Below, in pieces: positions 32,694 through 42,818 of a stretch of DNA of 64,000 nt; position 1 is the first letter of the stretch, and every line of letters starts with the position of its first letter. Made by a program: the position numbers and the translations under genes. Source of the stretch: Chionoecetes opilio (lineage: Eukaryota; Arthropoda; Malacostraca; Decapoda; Majidae); contig JACEEZ010012749.1 in the NCBI GenBank assembly GCA_016584305.1, positions 291,001 to 355,000 on the forward strand. The letters run 5' to 3'. Under the pieces are notes generated by a model. The model ran no database searches, was not told where the DNA came from, and saw only the letters and a program-made list of their open reading frames with translations.

Positions 32694-34459
32694 GTGATTC
32701 GTAAGAAGAGAGAGAGGGGTTTAGTTAAAGATAAAGGGAAAATGGACATAAAGAAGAGGAGTTGCTTGAAGGTCTACTATACAAACTGTAGGAGTATTTT
32801 AAACAAGATAGATTTCCTGAGAGGAATAAATAGTGTAGAGGATTTTGATATAATAGCATTAACAGAAATATGGTTGGATATGTCAGGAAAGGTGTTTGAT
32901 CCGGAAGTCGAGATAGCTGGGTATAAGTTATTTCACAAGGACAGAGTAGGCAGACGAGGTGGAGGAGTTGCGCTTTATGCAAGAGATACATTGCAGTGTT
33001 GTGTTAATAATGTTATAAAAACAGATGACAGCATAGTCTATATGGGTAGAGGCATAGACTACTGTATACCTGGACTGCACACGCGACAATGTTTTGAACT
33101 GCGGGGCTGCATAGGGGCCTGCGGGGCACCCGACAAAGAGATATAGTGGTCTATGGACTATCATATAGACTGGTTTATCAGTATATATGATATACTGTAA
33201 TCTTTGTAAATGTTTGTTCTATAATATTATCAAATTAAAAACAATAAAACACGCTAAAGAAATGCCATTACGAGACTATGAAGAAATATGCATGAACTTA
33301 ATATTCACTTAACTCTTCGCCATTTAAAACTTTGCGAGTCAACTTTTATCATGAAGGATATCAATAGAAGTGAAATTTTATTAGCTTTCCATTGATATAT
33401 TTCGTTATCTGATAAATTAATTAGAACCATGCATAAATTAGCGTTAAATAGATAAATAAAATCATCAATCGGGTAATTTTCCCGATTGATGATGTTATTT
33501 ATTTACTTATATTTCGTTTTCTGATAAATGAATTAGCACCATGTATAAATTAGCGTTAACTAAATAAATAACCTCATCAATCGGGAAAATTACCCGATTG
33601 ATGATTTTATTTATTTATTTAACGCTAATTTATGGATGGTTCTAATTAATTTATCAGATAACGAATTATAGCAATGGAAAGCTAATAAAATGCACTTGTA
33701 TTGATACCCTTCATGATAAAAGTTGACTCGCAAAGTTTTAAATGGCGAAGAGTTGAAGTGAATATTATTAAGTTCATGCATATTTCTTCAGAGTCTCGTA
33801 ATGGCATTTCTTTACCGTGTTTTACTGTTTTTTATTTGATAATATTATAGAACAAACATTTACGAAGATTACAGTATATCATATATACTGATAAACCAGT
33901 CTATGTGATGCGTATATATATATATGAATCCGAGCGGCCCTCCGACTTCAGGGCAAGTTCAGGCCCATGTGCAACAGGCCGATATTCCGTGCGCAGTCCA
34001 GGTATACAGTGATCTATGGTAGAGGTTACGGAGGGAACTGAGAAAATGGTTTTGGGTGTAGTGTATAGGCCTCCAAACTTATGTAAAGAGGATTCAGCTC
34101 CTATATGGCAAGAAATAAACAAGGCTTGCAGATATAATCGACTATGCGTGGTGGGAGATTTAAATCTTAGGAATATAGACTGGGATTTAATTATAGGAGA
34201 CAGCGACGCAGATGAATTGTTAAATATAATCCAGGATAACTTCCTAAGCCAAGCAATCAAGGAGCCTACTAGGGGAGATAATATTCTAGATTTATTACTG
34301 ACAAACAGGGAAGATTTAGTTACAGATGTGCAGGTTGATGGGAAGTTAGATAATAGTGATCATTATGAAATCAGATTTTGCTTAAAATGGGAAGTTGGAA
34401 AATTAAGTGTCAACAAACGAAGAATACCTAATTTCAGAAAGACCAATATGCAGGATTAA
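32694..34459 (+). pseudogene. CR1 copy B ORF2 endonuclease (split by foldback D3)
   Basis: The first half (32694-33052) has YYTNCRSILNKIDFLRG, then IIALTEIWL and GRRGGGVALYARDTLQ. The foldback D3 interrupts at 33053-34017. The second half (34018-34459) has LGVVYRPPN, VVGDLNLRNIDWD, and the late motif NSDHYEIRF. A stop at 34457-34459 separates it from the linker. The D3 target duplication GGTAGAGG marks the break. Confidence 0.85.
33053..34017. mobile_element. foldback element, family D copy 3
   Basis: 965 bp. Exact 8-bp duplication GGTAGAGG at 33045-33052 and 34018-34025. Ends CATAGACTACTGTATACC and GGTATACAGTGATCTAT. The left arm (about 33053-33490) and right arm (about 33580-34017) are inverted copies over several hundred bases. 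The centre has two ATCAATCGGG/CCCGATTGAT hairpins. No coding sequence. Confidence 0.88.
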
Positions 34460-34467
34460 GAAAACAC

Positions 34468-34833
34468 TTGGAAGGGATTAAAAAGGGGTGTGGAATGGAG
34501 GGGAAGAAAGGTTCCAAGGTTAATGCCGCTAAGGGCAGGGCGGTGACAGATGGAAAGGCCAATTATGAAGGATTAGGAAGACACCTGGTGGAGATTAGCA
34601 GGGTGGGTGGGATAGAGGGTAAGGAAGGTCCCAAGATTAGTGGGGCGGCAGCTGGAAAGGCCAATTATACAGGATTAGAAAGACACCTGGAAGTGATTAA
34701 TGATGGGAGTAGGGTAAAGGAATGTTGCAAGGTCAGAGCAGATAGAGTTGAAAGTGAGGTCGCGGCGGAGGGGGATTATACCTTATTTGTAAGGAATTTC
34801 ATTGATGGACAGAACAAAAACTATTCCTTATAG
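34468..34833 (+). pseudogene. CR1 copy B ORF2 linker
   Basis: A 121-residue open frame between endonuclease and RT, rich in Gly and Lys. It contains three imperfect repeats of KANYEGLGRHLVEI / KANYTGLERHLEVI type. Out of frame with the following RT by one shift near 34800-34830. Confidence 0.6.
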
Positions 34834-35761
34834 GGAAATAAGGTCAAGAAAGAGTGACCCAAAATGGATGACCACTAGTTTAAAACACAACATTGGAGTA
34901 AAAAGAAACATGTATTTAAGATTCAAGGCAGGACAGATAAGCAAAGAACAGTATAACGTGATGGCGAGGACAGTGAAGAAATTAACTGGAGTAGCTAAGA
35001 ACAATTATGAGATTAAAGTAGCAGGACAGGCGAAAAGTGACCCTAAGGGGTTCTATCAGGTATATAAAACCAAGACAAGGGAATTAGGGGGGCCGTTAAG
35101 GTCAGGACAGGGTGAGGTCTTAAATACTGAGGAAGATATGTGTAAAAGTCTAAATGATTATTTCTTAAGTGTTTTTACTGAGGAGGATACACAGAAAATA
35201 CCTGAAAGTGAACAGATGTTCAAAGGAAGCGATGAGGAGAAACTCAAAGATATTGTGATAACTAGGGAAATGGTGGAAGAGGGTATAGATAAAATGAAGA
35301 ATTTTAAATCACCAGGACCAGATGAAGTGTATCCCAGGGTATTAAAGGAATGCAAGGAGGTTGTTAGTGAGTCGTTAGTGCACATTTTTAGGAAATCGGT
35401 TGAGATAGGCGATGTGCCATTTTTGTGGAGGAAAGGAAATGTTCCCATATTTAAGAAGGGAGACAGAGGACTAAAGTCAAATTATCGACCCGTAAGTCTA
35501 ACGTCATTGGTAGGTAAATTATTGGAATCTATTATTGCAAAATACATTAGAGAGCACTTAGATAAACATAGTTTGATCAATGATTCACAACATGGATTCA
35601 CCAAGGGTAGGTCATGTCTCACCAATTTATTGAGTTTTTATAGGAAAGTTTATGAGACGGCAGATAATGATAAGGATTATGATATAATATATCTGGACTT
35701 TAGTAAGGCATTTGACAAAGTACCACATGACAGACTCTTAAATAAGGTTAAGGCTCAATGA
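34802..35761 (+). CDS. CR1 copy B reverse transcriptase, N-terminal and palm part
   Basis: 319 residues open. Motifs in order: SDPKGFYQVYKTKTRELGG, NFKSPGPDEVYPRVL, FKKGDRGLKSNYRPVSLTS, QHGFTKGRSCLTNLL and YDIIYLDFSKAFDKVPHDRL with the first catalytic aspartate. A stop at 35759-35761 and a frame change separate it from the second half. CR1/L2 clade by motif set and the ORF1 esterase. Confidence 0.85.
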   Translation: MMDRTKTIPYREIRSRKSDPKWMTTSLKHNIGVKRNMYLRFKAGQISKEQYNVMARTVKKLTGVAKNNYEIKVAGQAKSDPKGFYQVYKTKTRELGGPLRSGQGEVLNTEEDMCKSLNDYFLSVFTEEDTQKIPESEQMFKGSDEEKLKDIVITREMVEEGIDKMKNFKSPGPDEVYPRVLKECKEVVSESLVHIFRKSVEIGDVPFLWRKGNVPIFKKGDRGLKSNYRPVSLTSLVGKLLESIIAKYIREHLDKHSLINDSQHGFTKGRSCLTNLLSFYRKVYETADNDKDYDIIYLDFSKAFDKVPHDRLLNKVKAQ

Positions 35762-35885
35762 ATAGATTGGAAGGTTCTTCGTTGGATCAGAACTTGGCTA
35801 AGTAATAAGGCAACAAAGGGTTACAATTAAGGGTTCTAAATCTGAATGGGGGCAGGTAACAAGTGGAGTTCCACAAGGGTCTGTT
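35762..35885 (+). pseudogene. CR1 copy B RT junction (frameshifted)
   Basis: Continues the RT in other frames: VLRWIRTWLSN, then SGVPQGSVLGPLLFFIYI at its end. One base gained or lost near 35815 is enough to explain the break. Confidence 0.6.
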
Positions 35886-36767
35886 TTGGGTCCATTACTA
35901 TTTTTTATTTACATCAACGACTTGGATAGTGGGATTAGCAGTGATATCAGCAAGTTTGCTGATGATACTAAGGTAGGTAGGATTATTGGATCACAGTCTG
36001 ATATAAAAATATTGCAGGGAGACTTAGATAAACTTAATGAGTGGGCAGTCAGATGGCAGATGGAATTTAATATTGATAAGTGCAGCGTTATGAATGTTGG
36101 TAGAAAAAACCCTGGTAATAAATACACCATACGCAATGTATCGCTGAAAATATCAGAAGGTGAAAAAGATCTTGGAGTGAGGGTGAGCCCAGACCTCCGA
36201 CCTAGGAAACAATGTATTGAGGCTAGAAATAGAGCTAATAGAGTGTTAGGATTCATTACCAGAAGTGTTAAAAGTAGAAGTGCGGAAGTTATTCAAAAGC
36301 TTTATCTGGCTCTAGTCAGGCCTCACCTAGACTATGCGGTTCAGTTTTGGTCTCCATATTACAGGATGGATATAGCCTTGTTAGAAACATTGCAGAGAAG
36401 GATGACCAAAATGATACAAGGGATGCGTAACTTTAGTTATGAGAAGAGATTGAAGTTATTAAAGTTACACTCACTCGAGAGATGCAGAGTAAGGGGCGAT
36501 CTGATAGAAGTTTTTAAGTGGATAAAGGGATTTAATAAAGGAGAGGTAGAAAAAGTTCTTACGGCTTTTAACCAGGGTAGAACAAGAAGTAATGGATTTA
36601 AGCTGGAAGGGCGTAGATTTAGGAAGGAAATAGGGAAAAACTGGTTCACAAATAGGGTGGTGAATGAATGGAATGGACTCAGTAGACAGGTAGTTAGTGC
36701 GGAGTCATTAGGGAGCTTTAAAGAGGGGCTGGATAGGTTCATGGATGGGGATGAAAGGTGGATGTAG
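35886..36767 (+). CDS. CR1 copy B reverse transcriptase, C-terminal part
   Basis: 293 residues: GPLLFFIYINDLDSGISSDI, SKFADDTKVGR (catalytic FADD intact), WQMEFNIDKCSVMNVG, LGVRVSPDLRPRKQCIEARN and the thumb/tail EVIQKLYLALVRPHLDYAVQ to the natural stop at 36765-36767. Intact from the active site to the C-terminus. Confidence 0.85.
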   Translation: MGPLLFFIYINDLDSGISSDISKFADDTKVGRIIGSQSDIKILQGDLDKLNEWAVRWQMEFNIDKCSVMNVGRKNPGNKYTIRNVSLKISEGEKDLGVRVSPDLRPRKQCIEARNRANRVLGFITRSVKSRSAEVIQKLYLALVRPHLDYAVQFWSPYYRMDIALLETLQRRMTKMIQGMRNFSYEKRLKLLKLHSLERCRVRGDLIEVFKWIKGFNKGEVEKVLTAFNQGRTRSNGFKLEGRRFRKEIGKNWFTNRVVNEWNGLSRQVVSAESLGSFKEGLDRFMDGDERWM

Positions 36768-36846
36768 GTAGTGTTAGGTGACAGGAACTACCATGTGTAG
36801 GCCTCGTGGCCTCTTGTAGCTTCCTTATTTTCTTATGTTCTTATGT
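36768..36846 (+). other. CR1 3' UTR and terminal octamer repeat
   Basis: A short 3' UTR ends in TTCTTATG TTCTTATG at 36831-36846, the tandem octamer typical of CR1 3' termini. Confidence 0.8.
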
Positions 36847-37851
36847 ATCAGCACAATTGTTTTCATGTTTCTGCAGGAAAAAAATTACAAACGAGTATTT
36901 ATAATTTGTAATAAGAGCAGAGCTAGAAACATAGAAACATAAATGGAAGCCAGCATGTTCATTCAATATGTATGATATTGGGTAGTTTTGGGTAGTTTTA
37001 TGAAACCACCAGTTAGAAATTGTGCGCTCAATTTTTTGATAAGTCTCACCATTGCTGTGCAAAAAAATTACCAAAATCACCATTTTATGAACCCCGTAAT
37101 TCTACCCCTTCTTTTACTTGCAATAAATCATATCAGCAGTGTTTTTTTGTTTAGAAAAAAATCACACGGGCAAATTATTTACCATTCATTCATCTTTCAG
37201 CAGATATTTTTATTTTTTTATTATGTTCACAACTAATGGAGTTATAAGTCTCTTAAGTACAATAATTGGACTTTCGAGATATCAATAGAAAACTGAGGTT
37301 TCTGCAGGGAGGAGACCTTAAAATTGATAAAACAAATTTATTTATTTGAAAGGGAAAGAATTATCGTACAGCTGCCAAACTTTCACAGAGAACGCGTGAC
37401 ATGTTCAGCTATTTTTCGGAGTAACTTTTATAAAATGGCTGGAATATTGAAAAATACACATTTTTGGGCAGCACCTCCCCGAAACGCTAATTATCGTATC
37501 AGAAAACGAAATATACCAATGGAAAGCTAATAAATTCCGCTTCTATTGATATGCTCTATGTTATAAGTTGTCTCGCAAAATATTAAATGGCGAAAAGTTT
37601 AAGTGAATGAATTAAGTTCATGCATATTTCTTCAGTCTCATAATGGCATTTCTTTAGTGTGTTTTACTGTTTTTTATTTGATAATATTATAGATCAAACA
37701 TTTATGAAGATAACAGTGTATATCATTTATACTGATAAACCATAGTCTACTGTATTCATGGAACACTTGTTTACCTTGCCGATCAGCCTCCACTGGTCAT
37801 GGGCGGGTTGGTGCGGAGCCCCAGAAACAAGTCCAGTATACAGTAGTCTTT

Positions 37852-37975
37852 GGTCCAACCATTGGCTTTGCAATGAAATGCCAGCCGGCAATTCAGAACA
37901 ATAGCCCGGGAGTACCATTCATCGTCTTCAAATTCATACCTCCTAGATGTCGTAGTATGGCCCTCCGTCATTGCG
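37852..37975 (-). pseudogene. CR1 LINE copy A, ORF1 esterase fragment
   Basis: Continues CR1 copy A beyond foldback D2: minus strand YSRAIVLNCRLAFHCKANGW matches the esterase domain of copy B. It ends about 37975. Confidence 0.75.
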
Positions 37976-38011
37976 AAAAAAGTAAAGAAATGCCTGAGTT
38001 TTTAATCTCAG

Positions 38012-38101
38012 ACCAATACATCCTCTACAACCAATACAATGACCTTCTCACGAGACAGGACCCCTTGTGTACTCATATACCATTTCCCACCAACACAACA
38101 G
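38012..38101 (+). CDS. candidate host exon (phase 0-0, 30 codons)
   Basis: Preceded by TTTTTAATCTCAG and followed by GTAAATTC. The 90 bases are open in phase 0 and read TNTSSTTNTMTFSRDRTPCV, then LIYHFPPTQQ. The phase fits the exon at 39866-40024. A second frame is also open here, and no family is recognised, so it may be chance. Confidence 0.3.
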
Positions 38102-38180
38102 GTAAATTCTCCTTTCATCAGCAGATGTGGACAATTCAGAACAGAGCCAGGCTCCTGCGCATAGCGTGTGCCGAGATCCG

Positions 38181-38300
38181 TGTGTGTGTGTGTGCGTGTA
38201 TTACAATTACTGCTAATAATAATAATAATAATAATAGTAGTAATATTAATAATAATGCCAACAATATTAATAATATGTAATAATAATAATAATTATGATA
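38181..38300. repeat. GT and TAA microsatellites
   Basis: A GTGTGTGTGTG run at 38180-38196, then (AAT)n with interruptions from 38212 to about 38300. Confidence 0.9.
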
Positions 38301-38439
38301 ACATATTATAGATTTATCAAAACCAACTTGGTAAGGTCAAAATATATGTGGCAGCGTCATGAGGATCCAAGTTTCCCGTCAGACACTTAAATGGAGGCGA
38401 GAAAAGCACTGCGTACAACGTATGTCGTTACTAATAAAA

Positions 38440-39570
38440 AATGCAAACGGCGTACGTGGTACGCTATTTTAACACTCTATGGGTTGCATGGGGCATAGCT
38501 GTACTTTTTTTCATTCATTCTACCATTTAGCATTTCACTACATCTGTACACTTCCCAGTGTCATATCTTTTTTCTACATGCTTTCATTGTTCACACCATT
38601 CCGTCTCATCACTCCACATGTCCCTCTCATGCCTCCACTGCACCCACTCTTGACTGCTGTCCCCAGTTCCATATCCAAGTCTTTAATTCCTTAGACAAAG
38701 CCAGCAAAAGAATAGTATTTTTTTAAACCTCTCGACCTCCATGGACACATTCCTCCCTTACATCACATTCACAAGTGATACAAAGACACTTCTACATTTC
38801 ACTGTTTGCTCTCCTATTTCTCCTTCCATATCTCCTGTTTACACAGAAATGTCCTCAAATGCTTGAACTCCTTTACTTCTTCCGTTCTCTACCCTCCAAC
38901 AATACCATAAACCTTCCCACTACTGGCTTACTCACTCTGTTATGTACCTATGTAAGGCTTACTAAAGTCAATTATTACTTTTTTCTTCTTTTTTCCTCTC
39001 AAAAACAATGCACACTATGAAATTCATCTACCACCCTCTGGAGCTTCCCTTCACTCATACAAACAACATTGTATTATTTGTGGACAGACTTACTGTCATA
39101 GACCAACCCACTCCATTCATCCTCAGCCCTGCACCTAAATCTCTCACTTTGGCTTTCATTTCCTTGATACAGCCATCCATGAAAATGGTAAACAACCATG
39201 ATGGCATTACATACTCTTGTCCACTCCCATTGCTATAGCAAAACTCTCACTAAACTTTCTCTCTACCCGCACACATGCACTTGTCTCTTTATAAGATGCC
39301 TTAACTCCTTCTGATAGATGCCCGCCCACACCATAAATTTTCAATGCATTCCAGAAAGTTTCTCTATCAAGCCTATCATATGTTTTCTCATAGTCCATGA
39401 AAGCTGTATACAGCTTTTTGCCCTACCCAAAGTAGTCTGTCATTTTGATTGCAAATATCTGATCTACACAACCATTTCCCTTCCTGAACCCTACTTGTTC
39501 CTCACTATCCTTTTCAGTTTTTTTCATCACCCAACCTTTCCTAATAATGCAAAAATTATTAGATTGATGA
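38440..39570 (-). pseudogene. LINE O reverse transcriptase (decayed)
   Basis: 39207-39398 reads MDYEKTYDRLDRETFWNALK, then IYGVGGHLSEGVKASYKETS. Downstream in other frames are SWLFTIFMDGCIKEMKAKVR and GLRMNGVGWSMTV; near the expected FADD the sequence is STNN. A late segment KTWIWNWGQQSRVGAVEA lies near 38670. An RTE-like LINE distinct from the RTE copies above, with many stops. Confidence 0.7.
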
Positions 39571-39865
39571 ACAGAATGATTGGTAGTGTAATATGGCTGC
39601 ACAAATTGTTTGCATGCTATAATGAGTAAATGACAATTATTAGAATGTTAAAACCAAATATGCTATATGTAGATTATGTAGTAAATGTAGTAAAGTACTT
39701 TATCACAATTGACATTATTGCACTTACTCTTTCATAACTTTGCTGTCATCGTCCTCTACTGTTGTGAGTGGTAGTGGTGCTGGAAGAGTCTTGTGACAGT
39801 AGTATTTCAACAGTGAACATCAGTCTTACTACAATATGTACCTGTCTAATACTTTAAACTTACAG

Positions 39866-40024
39866 CCCCTCACCTGGGAAAATGAGAAGCAGAAGATTGA
39901 AGAATTTCGAGAGAAGTACATAGACTCCTGCATCATTGAGACTGAAATTAGAGACAAGCCAATGCTACAGTGGTTGTCAACCCTGCCCCTGCACCACTTC
40001 AGCACATCTGAGGCCACTTTGCCG
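39866..40024 (+). CDS. host gene exon, protein unidentified
   Basis: The acceptor TTTAAACTTACAG ends at 39865, and the donor GTAAAT starts at 40025. The 159-base exon is open in phase 0 (53 residues): PLTWENEKQKIEEFREKYID, then SCIIETEIRDKPMLQWLSTL, then PLHHFSTSEATLP. No transposon matches it. It is charged and helical at the start, with a hydrophobic later part. It joins in phase 0 to the terminal exon at 61608. Splice sites, balanced codons and lack of stops support a real exon; I cannot name the gene. Confidence 0.65.
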
Positions 40025-40204
40025 GTAAATGCTTACAAATTTCATATGGAAGAAAGGTGACATATTTAACCTCTAGCTTTATATGTTCTTTTTTAATATT
40101 TTTTTTCGGTCTATTCTACTTTATGGGTGAAATGACATACAATATCTGGTATTCAATAGCAGACATAAATAGCATGCACATGTACACACGCATACACACA
40201 CGCG
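40025..40204. other. intron start, no feature
   Basis: A/T-rich sequence with a short CACACG run at 40185-40205. Presumed host intron. Confidence 0.5.
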
Positions 40205-40280
40205 TGAAATAGAAGGAAAAGCTGAAATAGTGAGTGTACAAATAGAAGTCAGAATAGAGAAACACAAACAATAGTGGCAC

Positions 40281-41032
40281 CTATGTACCACCCATAACAA
40301 ATACCTGGAACAAGGAAGAACATGAGAAAGTATTAGAAGACACCTTGAAGTACTTAAACAAAATAATAAAGAATAGTAAAAAGATACTGCTGGTTGGAGA
40401 TTTTAACTGCAAAGAAGGAAAATGGGAGACATTTGAAGGAGGAAATGAAAATACCTGGGGAGATAGTTTGTTGAAACTGACAATGGAAAACACGATGACT
40501 CAATGGGTGACAGAAAACACAAGATATAGGGGAGATGACAAACCAGCAAGACTTGACCTAGTGTTAACAAAAGGTTAAGCAAAGTATTTAACCTAATTTA
40601 ACCTAACTTTAACTCAACCTAAATTTAACGTAATTTTAAAGTATTTAACCTATTTAAAGTAGTTAACCTAGCAAATGAGATCAATTATGGCTGCCCCATT
40701 GGAAAAAGTGACCATGTAATCTTAGAAATGGAGACGAAACAGGAAATAAAGGAGGAAGATGAATTGTACAAAAGGAACAGAAGAGACTTTGGAAAAATTA
40801 ACATGGAAGAACTGAAAAAATACTATGAAGAAATTGCCTGGGAAGAAATGGAAAGAGTGACCGATGTGCAAGTGAAATACAACATTTTTCTGAGCATATA
40901 TGAGGAGGAGTTGAAAAACACGTACCACTATATACACCAAGAGAAAAGGGAAAGAAAGAATGGTTTAATGGAAGGTGTGAGAGGGCAAAGAGAATAAGGG
41001 ATGAGGCATGGAAAAAAGTAAAGAAAAATCGG
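40281..41032 (+). pseudogene. LINE I copy 1 endonuclease (partial)
   Basis: 40345-40578 has KKILLVGDFNCKEGKWETF and, near the end, RGDDKPARLDLVLTKG. After a TTAACC-rich insertion (40575-40665), 40728 onward gives the linker. The N-terminal half is absent. The RTE insertion begins at 41048. Confidence 0.8.
40575..40665. repeat. TTTAACCTAA-type degenerate repeat insertion
   Basis: Several imperfect TTTAACCTAA units. They are absent from LINE I copy 2, which reads straight from AAAAGGTT to AGACCTAGCAAATG (56208-56225). Confidence 0.6.
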
Positions 41033-41051
41033 ACACAAAGAAATAAATCAA

Positions 41052-42737
41052 TCAATCATTGGGGGCATACGCCGGGGGGCGCGTCGCCTCGCCCACCCTA
41101 CGACGCCACTCCCGGGGGTCACCACGCGCGAGTTCCCATGCAGGCTCCTTTCCCATACCAAGCAGCTCTCGACAAGAAACATCAACTTGCCCCAGCCACG
41201 AGCCTTGTGGGCGCCCCCTTGGCCTCCTCCACGCCGGATTGTCTCTTACAGATACAACCCGATGGGAAGGATCGGTTTCAGGGTAGCGTGCCACATGCCC
41301 ATATAGCCAAAGTTGGCGCTGACGGACTATGCAGGTAATAGGCCTCGATTCAGTCTCACGGTGCAATCGCTGATTTGACACGTAATCATCCCAGCGATAC
41401 CCCATGATTCTGCGAAGACACTTATTACCAAAGGCATTGATTCGTCTCTTCAAGTCACTATTTAGTGTCCATGTCTCACAACCATAGAGTAAGACAGGGA
41501 TCACAAGCGACTTGAAGATCCGGATCTTTGTCCTCCTGCACAGGTACCAACAACGCCAAATACTCCCGCTGAGCGAGTCCATAACACCGTGGGCTATGCC
41601 AATCCGTCGTAAGACTTCTTGACGTGACCCGCCGTCATTATGGACTGCGCTACCAAGGTATGTAAAACTTTCCAAGATCTCAATGTCCTCGCCACACGCA
41701 TGAACAGACTGTACTGCTTCATCTAGTAAGTCTCCAAATACCTGGACCTTGGTCTTGAGCCAGGAGACCTCAAGTCCCAAAGGCTTTGCCTCCTCGTGCA
41801 GCGCCTCGAGAGCCATCACCAGGACCTCCAGCGACTCAGCAAAGATTACTGCATCATCGGCAAAAACAAGATCAGTGATCTTGGTGTTGCCGACGGATGC
41901 TCCACAATCACTTTGATCTACAACCTTGTCCAATACCCAGTCTATACAAGCGTTGAAAAGTGATGGGGCAAGGACGCACCCTTGCCTCACTCCTGTATTC
42001 ACAGGAAAGAAGCTGGATACACCTGCCCCACACTTCACAGCACTCTCAGTCCCAGAATACAGACCAGTTATCAAACCAATAGTCCTTGCAGGAATCCTTC
42101 GAAGTCGCAGAAGATCCCAGAGTGACTCACGATGCACTGAGTCAAACGCCTTCTTGAGATCAACATAGGCTGCAAGCATCCCCTGTCGAAACTCATGTCG
42201 GCGTTCCACCAGGACACGAAGCGCTATGATACGGTCCGTTGTTGACTTACCAGGCGTGAACCCAGACTGCTGAGGTCTCTGATGCTTCACCAGATGACTG
42301 CGAATTCGTGTCAGCAATAGATGGGCAAGCACCTTGCCTGGTACGCTGAGCAGTGTAATACCGCGGTAATTGTTGCAGTCCTGACGGTCCCCTTTCCCTT
42401 TCCAGATAGGGACAACCAGCCCCCTTTTCCAGTCAGGAGGAATGGTACCTGATTGCCACACGGCAGTCAGGACAGCATGCAACCCGCGGATCATGGCCTC
42501 ACCCCCAGCTTTGAGGAGCTCCGCACTGATATTACAAACACCAGCTGCCTTTCCACCCTTCAACTTTGCTACAGCCTCTCTGACTTCGTCAAGAGAGGGT
42601 GCGGTTTCGTCAATGGGAGGATCGGCATCCACTGCCTGTAACCCAGTGGTGTGAAGCTGCTCAGTTGGAGGGTCCACCGTGAACAACTGCCCAAAGTACT
42701 CAGCCCAACGAGCCATCTGCCCATCCATGTCCGACAC
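41052..42737 (-). CDS. RTE reverse transcriptase (copy 2, 561 residues open)
   Basis: An uninterrupted RT: DCNNYRGITLLSVPGKVLAH, QQSGFTPGKSTTDRI, AAYVDLKKAFDSVHRESLWD (first Asp), NTGVRQGCVLAPSLFN, LVFADDAVIFAES (catalytic pair), LLYGCETWTLNSDLKRR and C-terminal HVARYPETDPSHRVV. The start codon used is internal: the real frame continues upstream from the endonuclease with a break around 42740-42820. It copies element RNA into the genome by target-primed reverse transcription. Closely matches copy 3. Confidence 0.9.
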   Translation of the reverse strand: MSDMDGQMARWAEYFGQLFTVDPPTEQLHTTGLQAVDADPPIDETAPSLDEVREAVAKLKGGKAAGVCNISAELLKAGGEAMIRGLHAVLTAVWQSGTIPPDWKRGLVVPIWKGKGDRQDCNNYRGITLLSVPGKVLAHLLLTRIRSHLVKHQRPQQSGFTPGKSTTDRIIALRVLVERRHEFRQGMLAAYVDLKKAFDSVHRESLWDLLRLRRIPARTIGLITGLYSGTESAVKCGAGVSSFFPVNTGVRQGCVLAPSLFNACIDWVLDKVVDQSDCGASVGNTKITDLVFADDAVIFAESLEVLVMALEALHEEAKPLGLEVSWLKTKVQVFGDLLDEAVQSVHACGEDIEILESFTYLGSAVHNDGGSRQEVLRRIGIAHGVMDSLSGSIWRCWYLCRRTKIRIFKSLVIPVLLYGCETWTLNSDLKRRINAFGNKCLRRIMGYRWDDYVSNQRLHRETESRPITCIVRQRQLWLYGHVARYPETDPSHRVVSVRDNPAWRRPRGRPQGSWLGQVDVSCRELLGMGKEPAWELARGDPREWRRRVGEATRPPAYAPND

Positions 42738-42818
42738 GAGGCGCCCATCTGTTGTTCGAATAGCACTCGCCCGAGAAGGAGACTTGGAACGGAGCTTCTT
42801 CAGGGCTCGGTAGGCGGG

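Larger units (their letters stand above)
31195..37480. mobile_element. Kolobok-like terminal-inverted-repeat element carrying CR1 copy B
   Basis: The left end GGGGAGGCGCCTCC follows TTAA (31191-31194). The right end, inverted, reads GGGGAGGTGCTGCC. TTAA at the right is degraded to GAAA. It interrupts the D2 hinge exactly where the other D copies are continuous (TTAGTTAACGC). 36847-37480 is its right part, without a gene. Confidence 0.45.
29882..37851. mobile_element. foldback element, family D copy 2 (with large insertions)
   Basis: Outer ends CAAAGACTACTGTATAC at 29882 and GTATACAGTAGTCTTT ending 37851. The flanks GGCCCAAC (29874-29881) and GGTCCAAC (37852-37859) are a near-identical 8-bp duplication inside CR1 copy A. 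Left arm 29882-30195 plus 31091-31190; right arm 37481-37851. A family E pogo-like element sits in the left arm, and a Kolobok-like element containing CR1 copy B sits at the hinge. Confidence 0.8.

Noticed and set aside
35909..36742. Open frames on the minus strand of CR1 copy B
   Set aside because: They are shadows of the plus-strand RT; their composition is simply its reverse complement.
38181..38300. Coding use of the frame at 37873-38280
   Set aside because: The frame starts in CR1 sequence and ends in microsatellites. Only the 90-nt subsegment in another frame has exon-like borders.
40575..40665. Telomere-like TTAACC repeats
   Set aside because: The units are degenerate, and about 10 bp rather than the arthropod TTAGG pentamer; a local insertion in a LINE.
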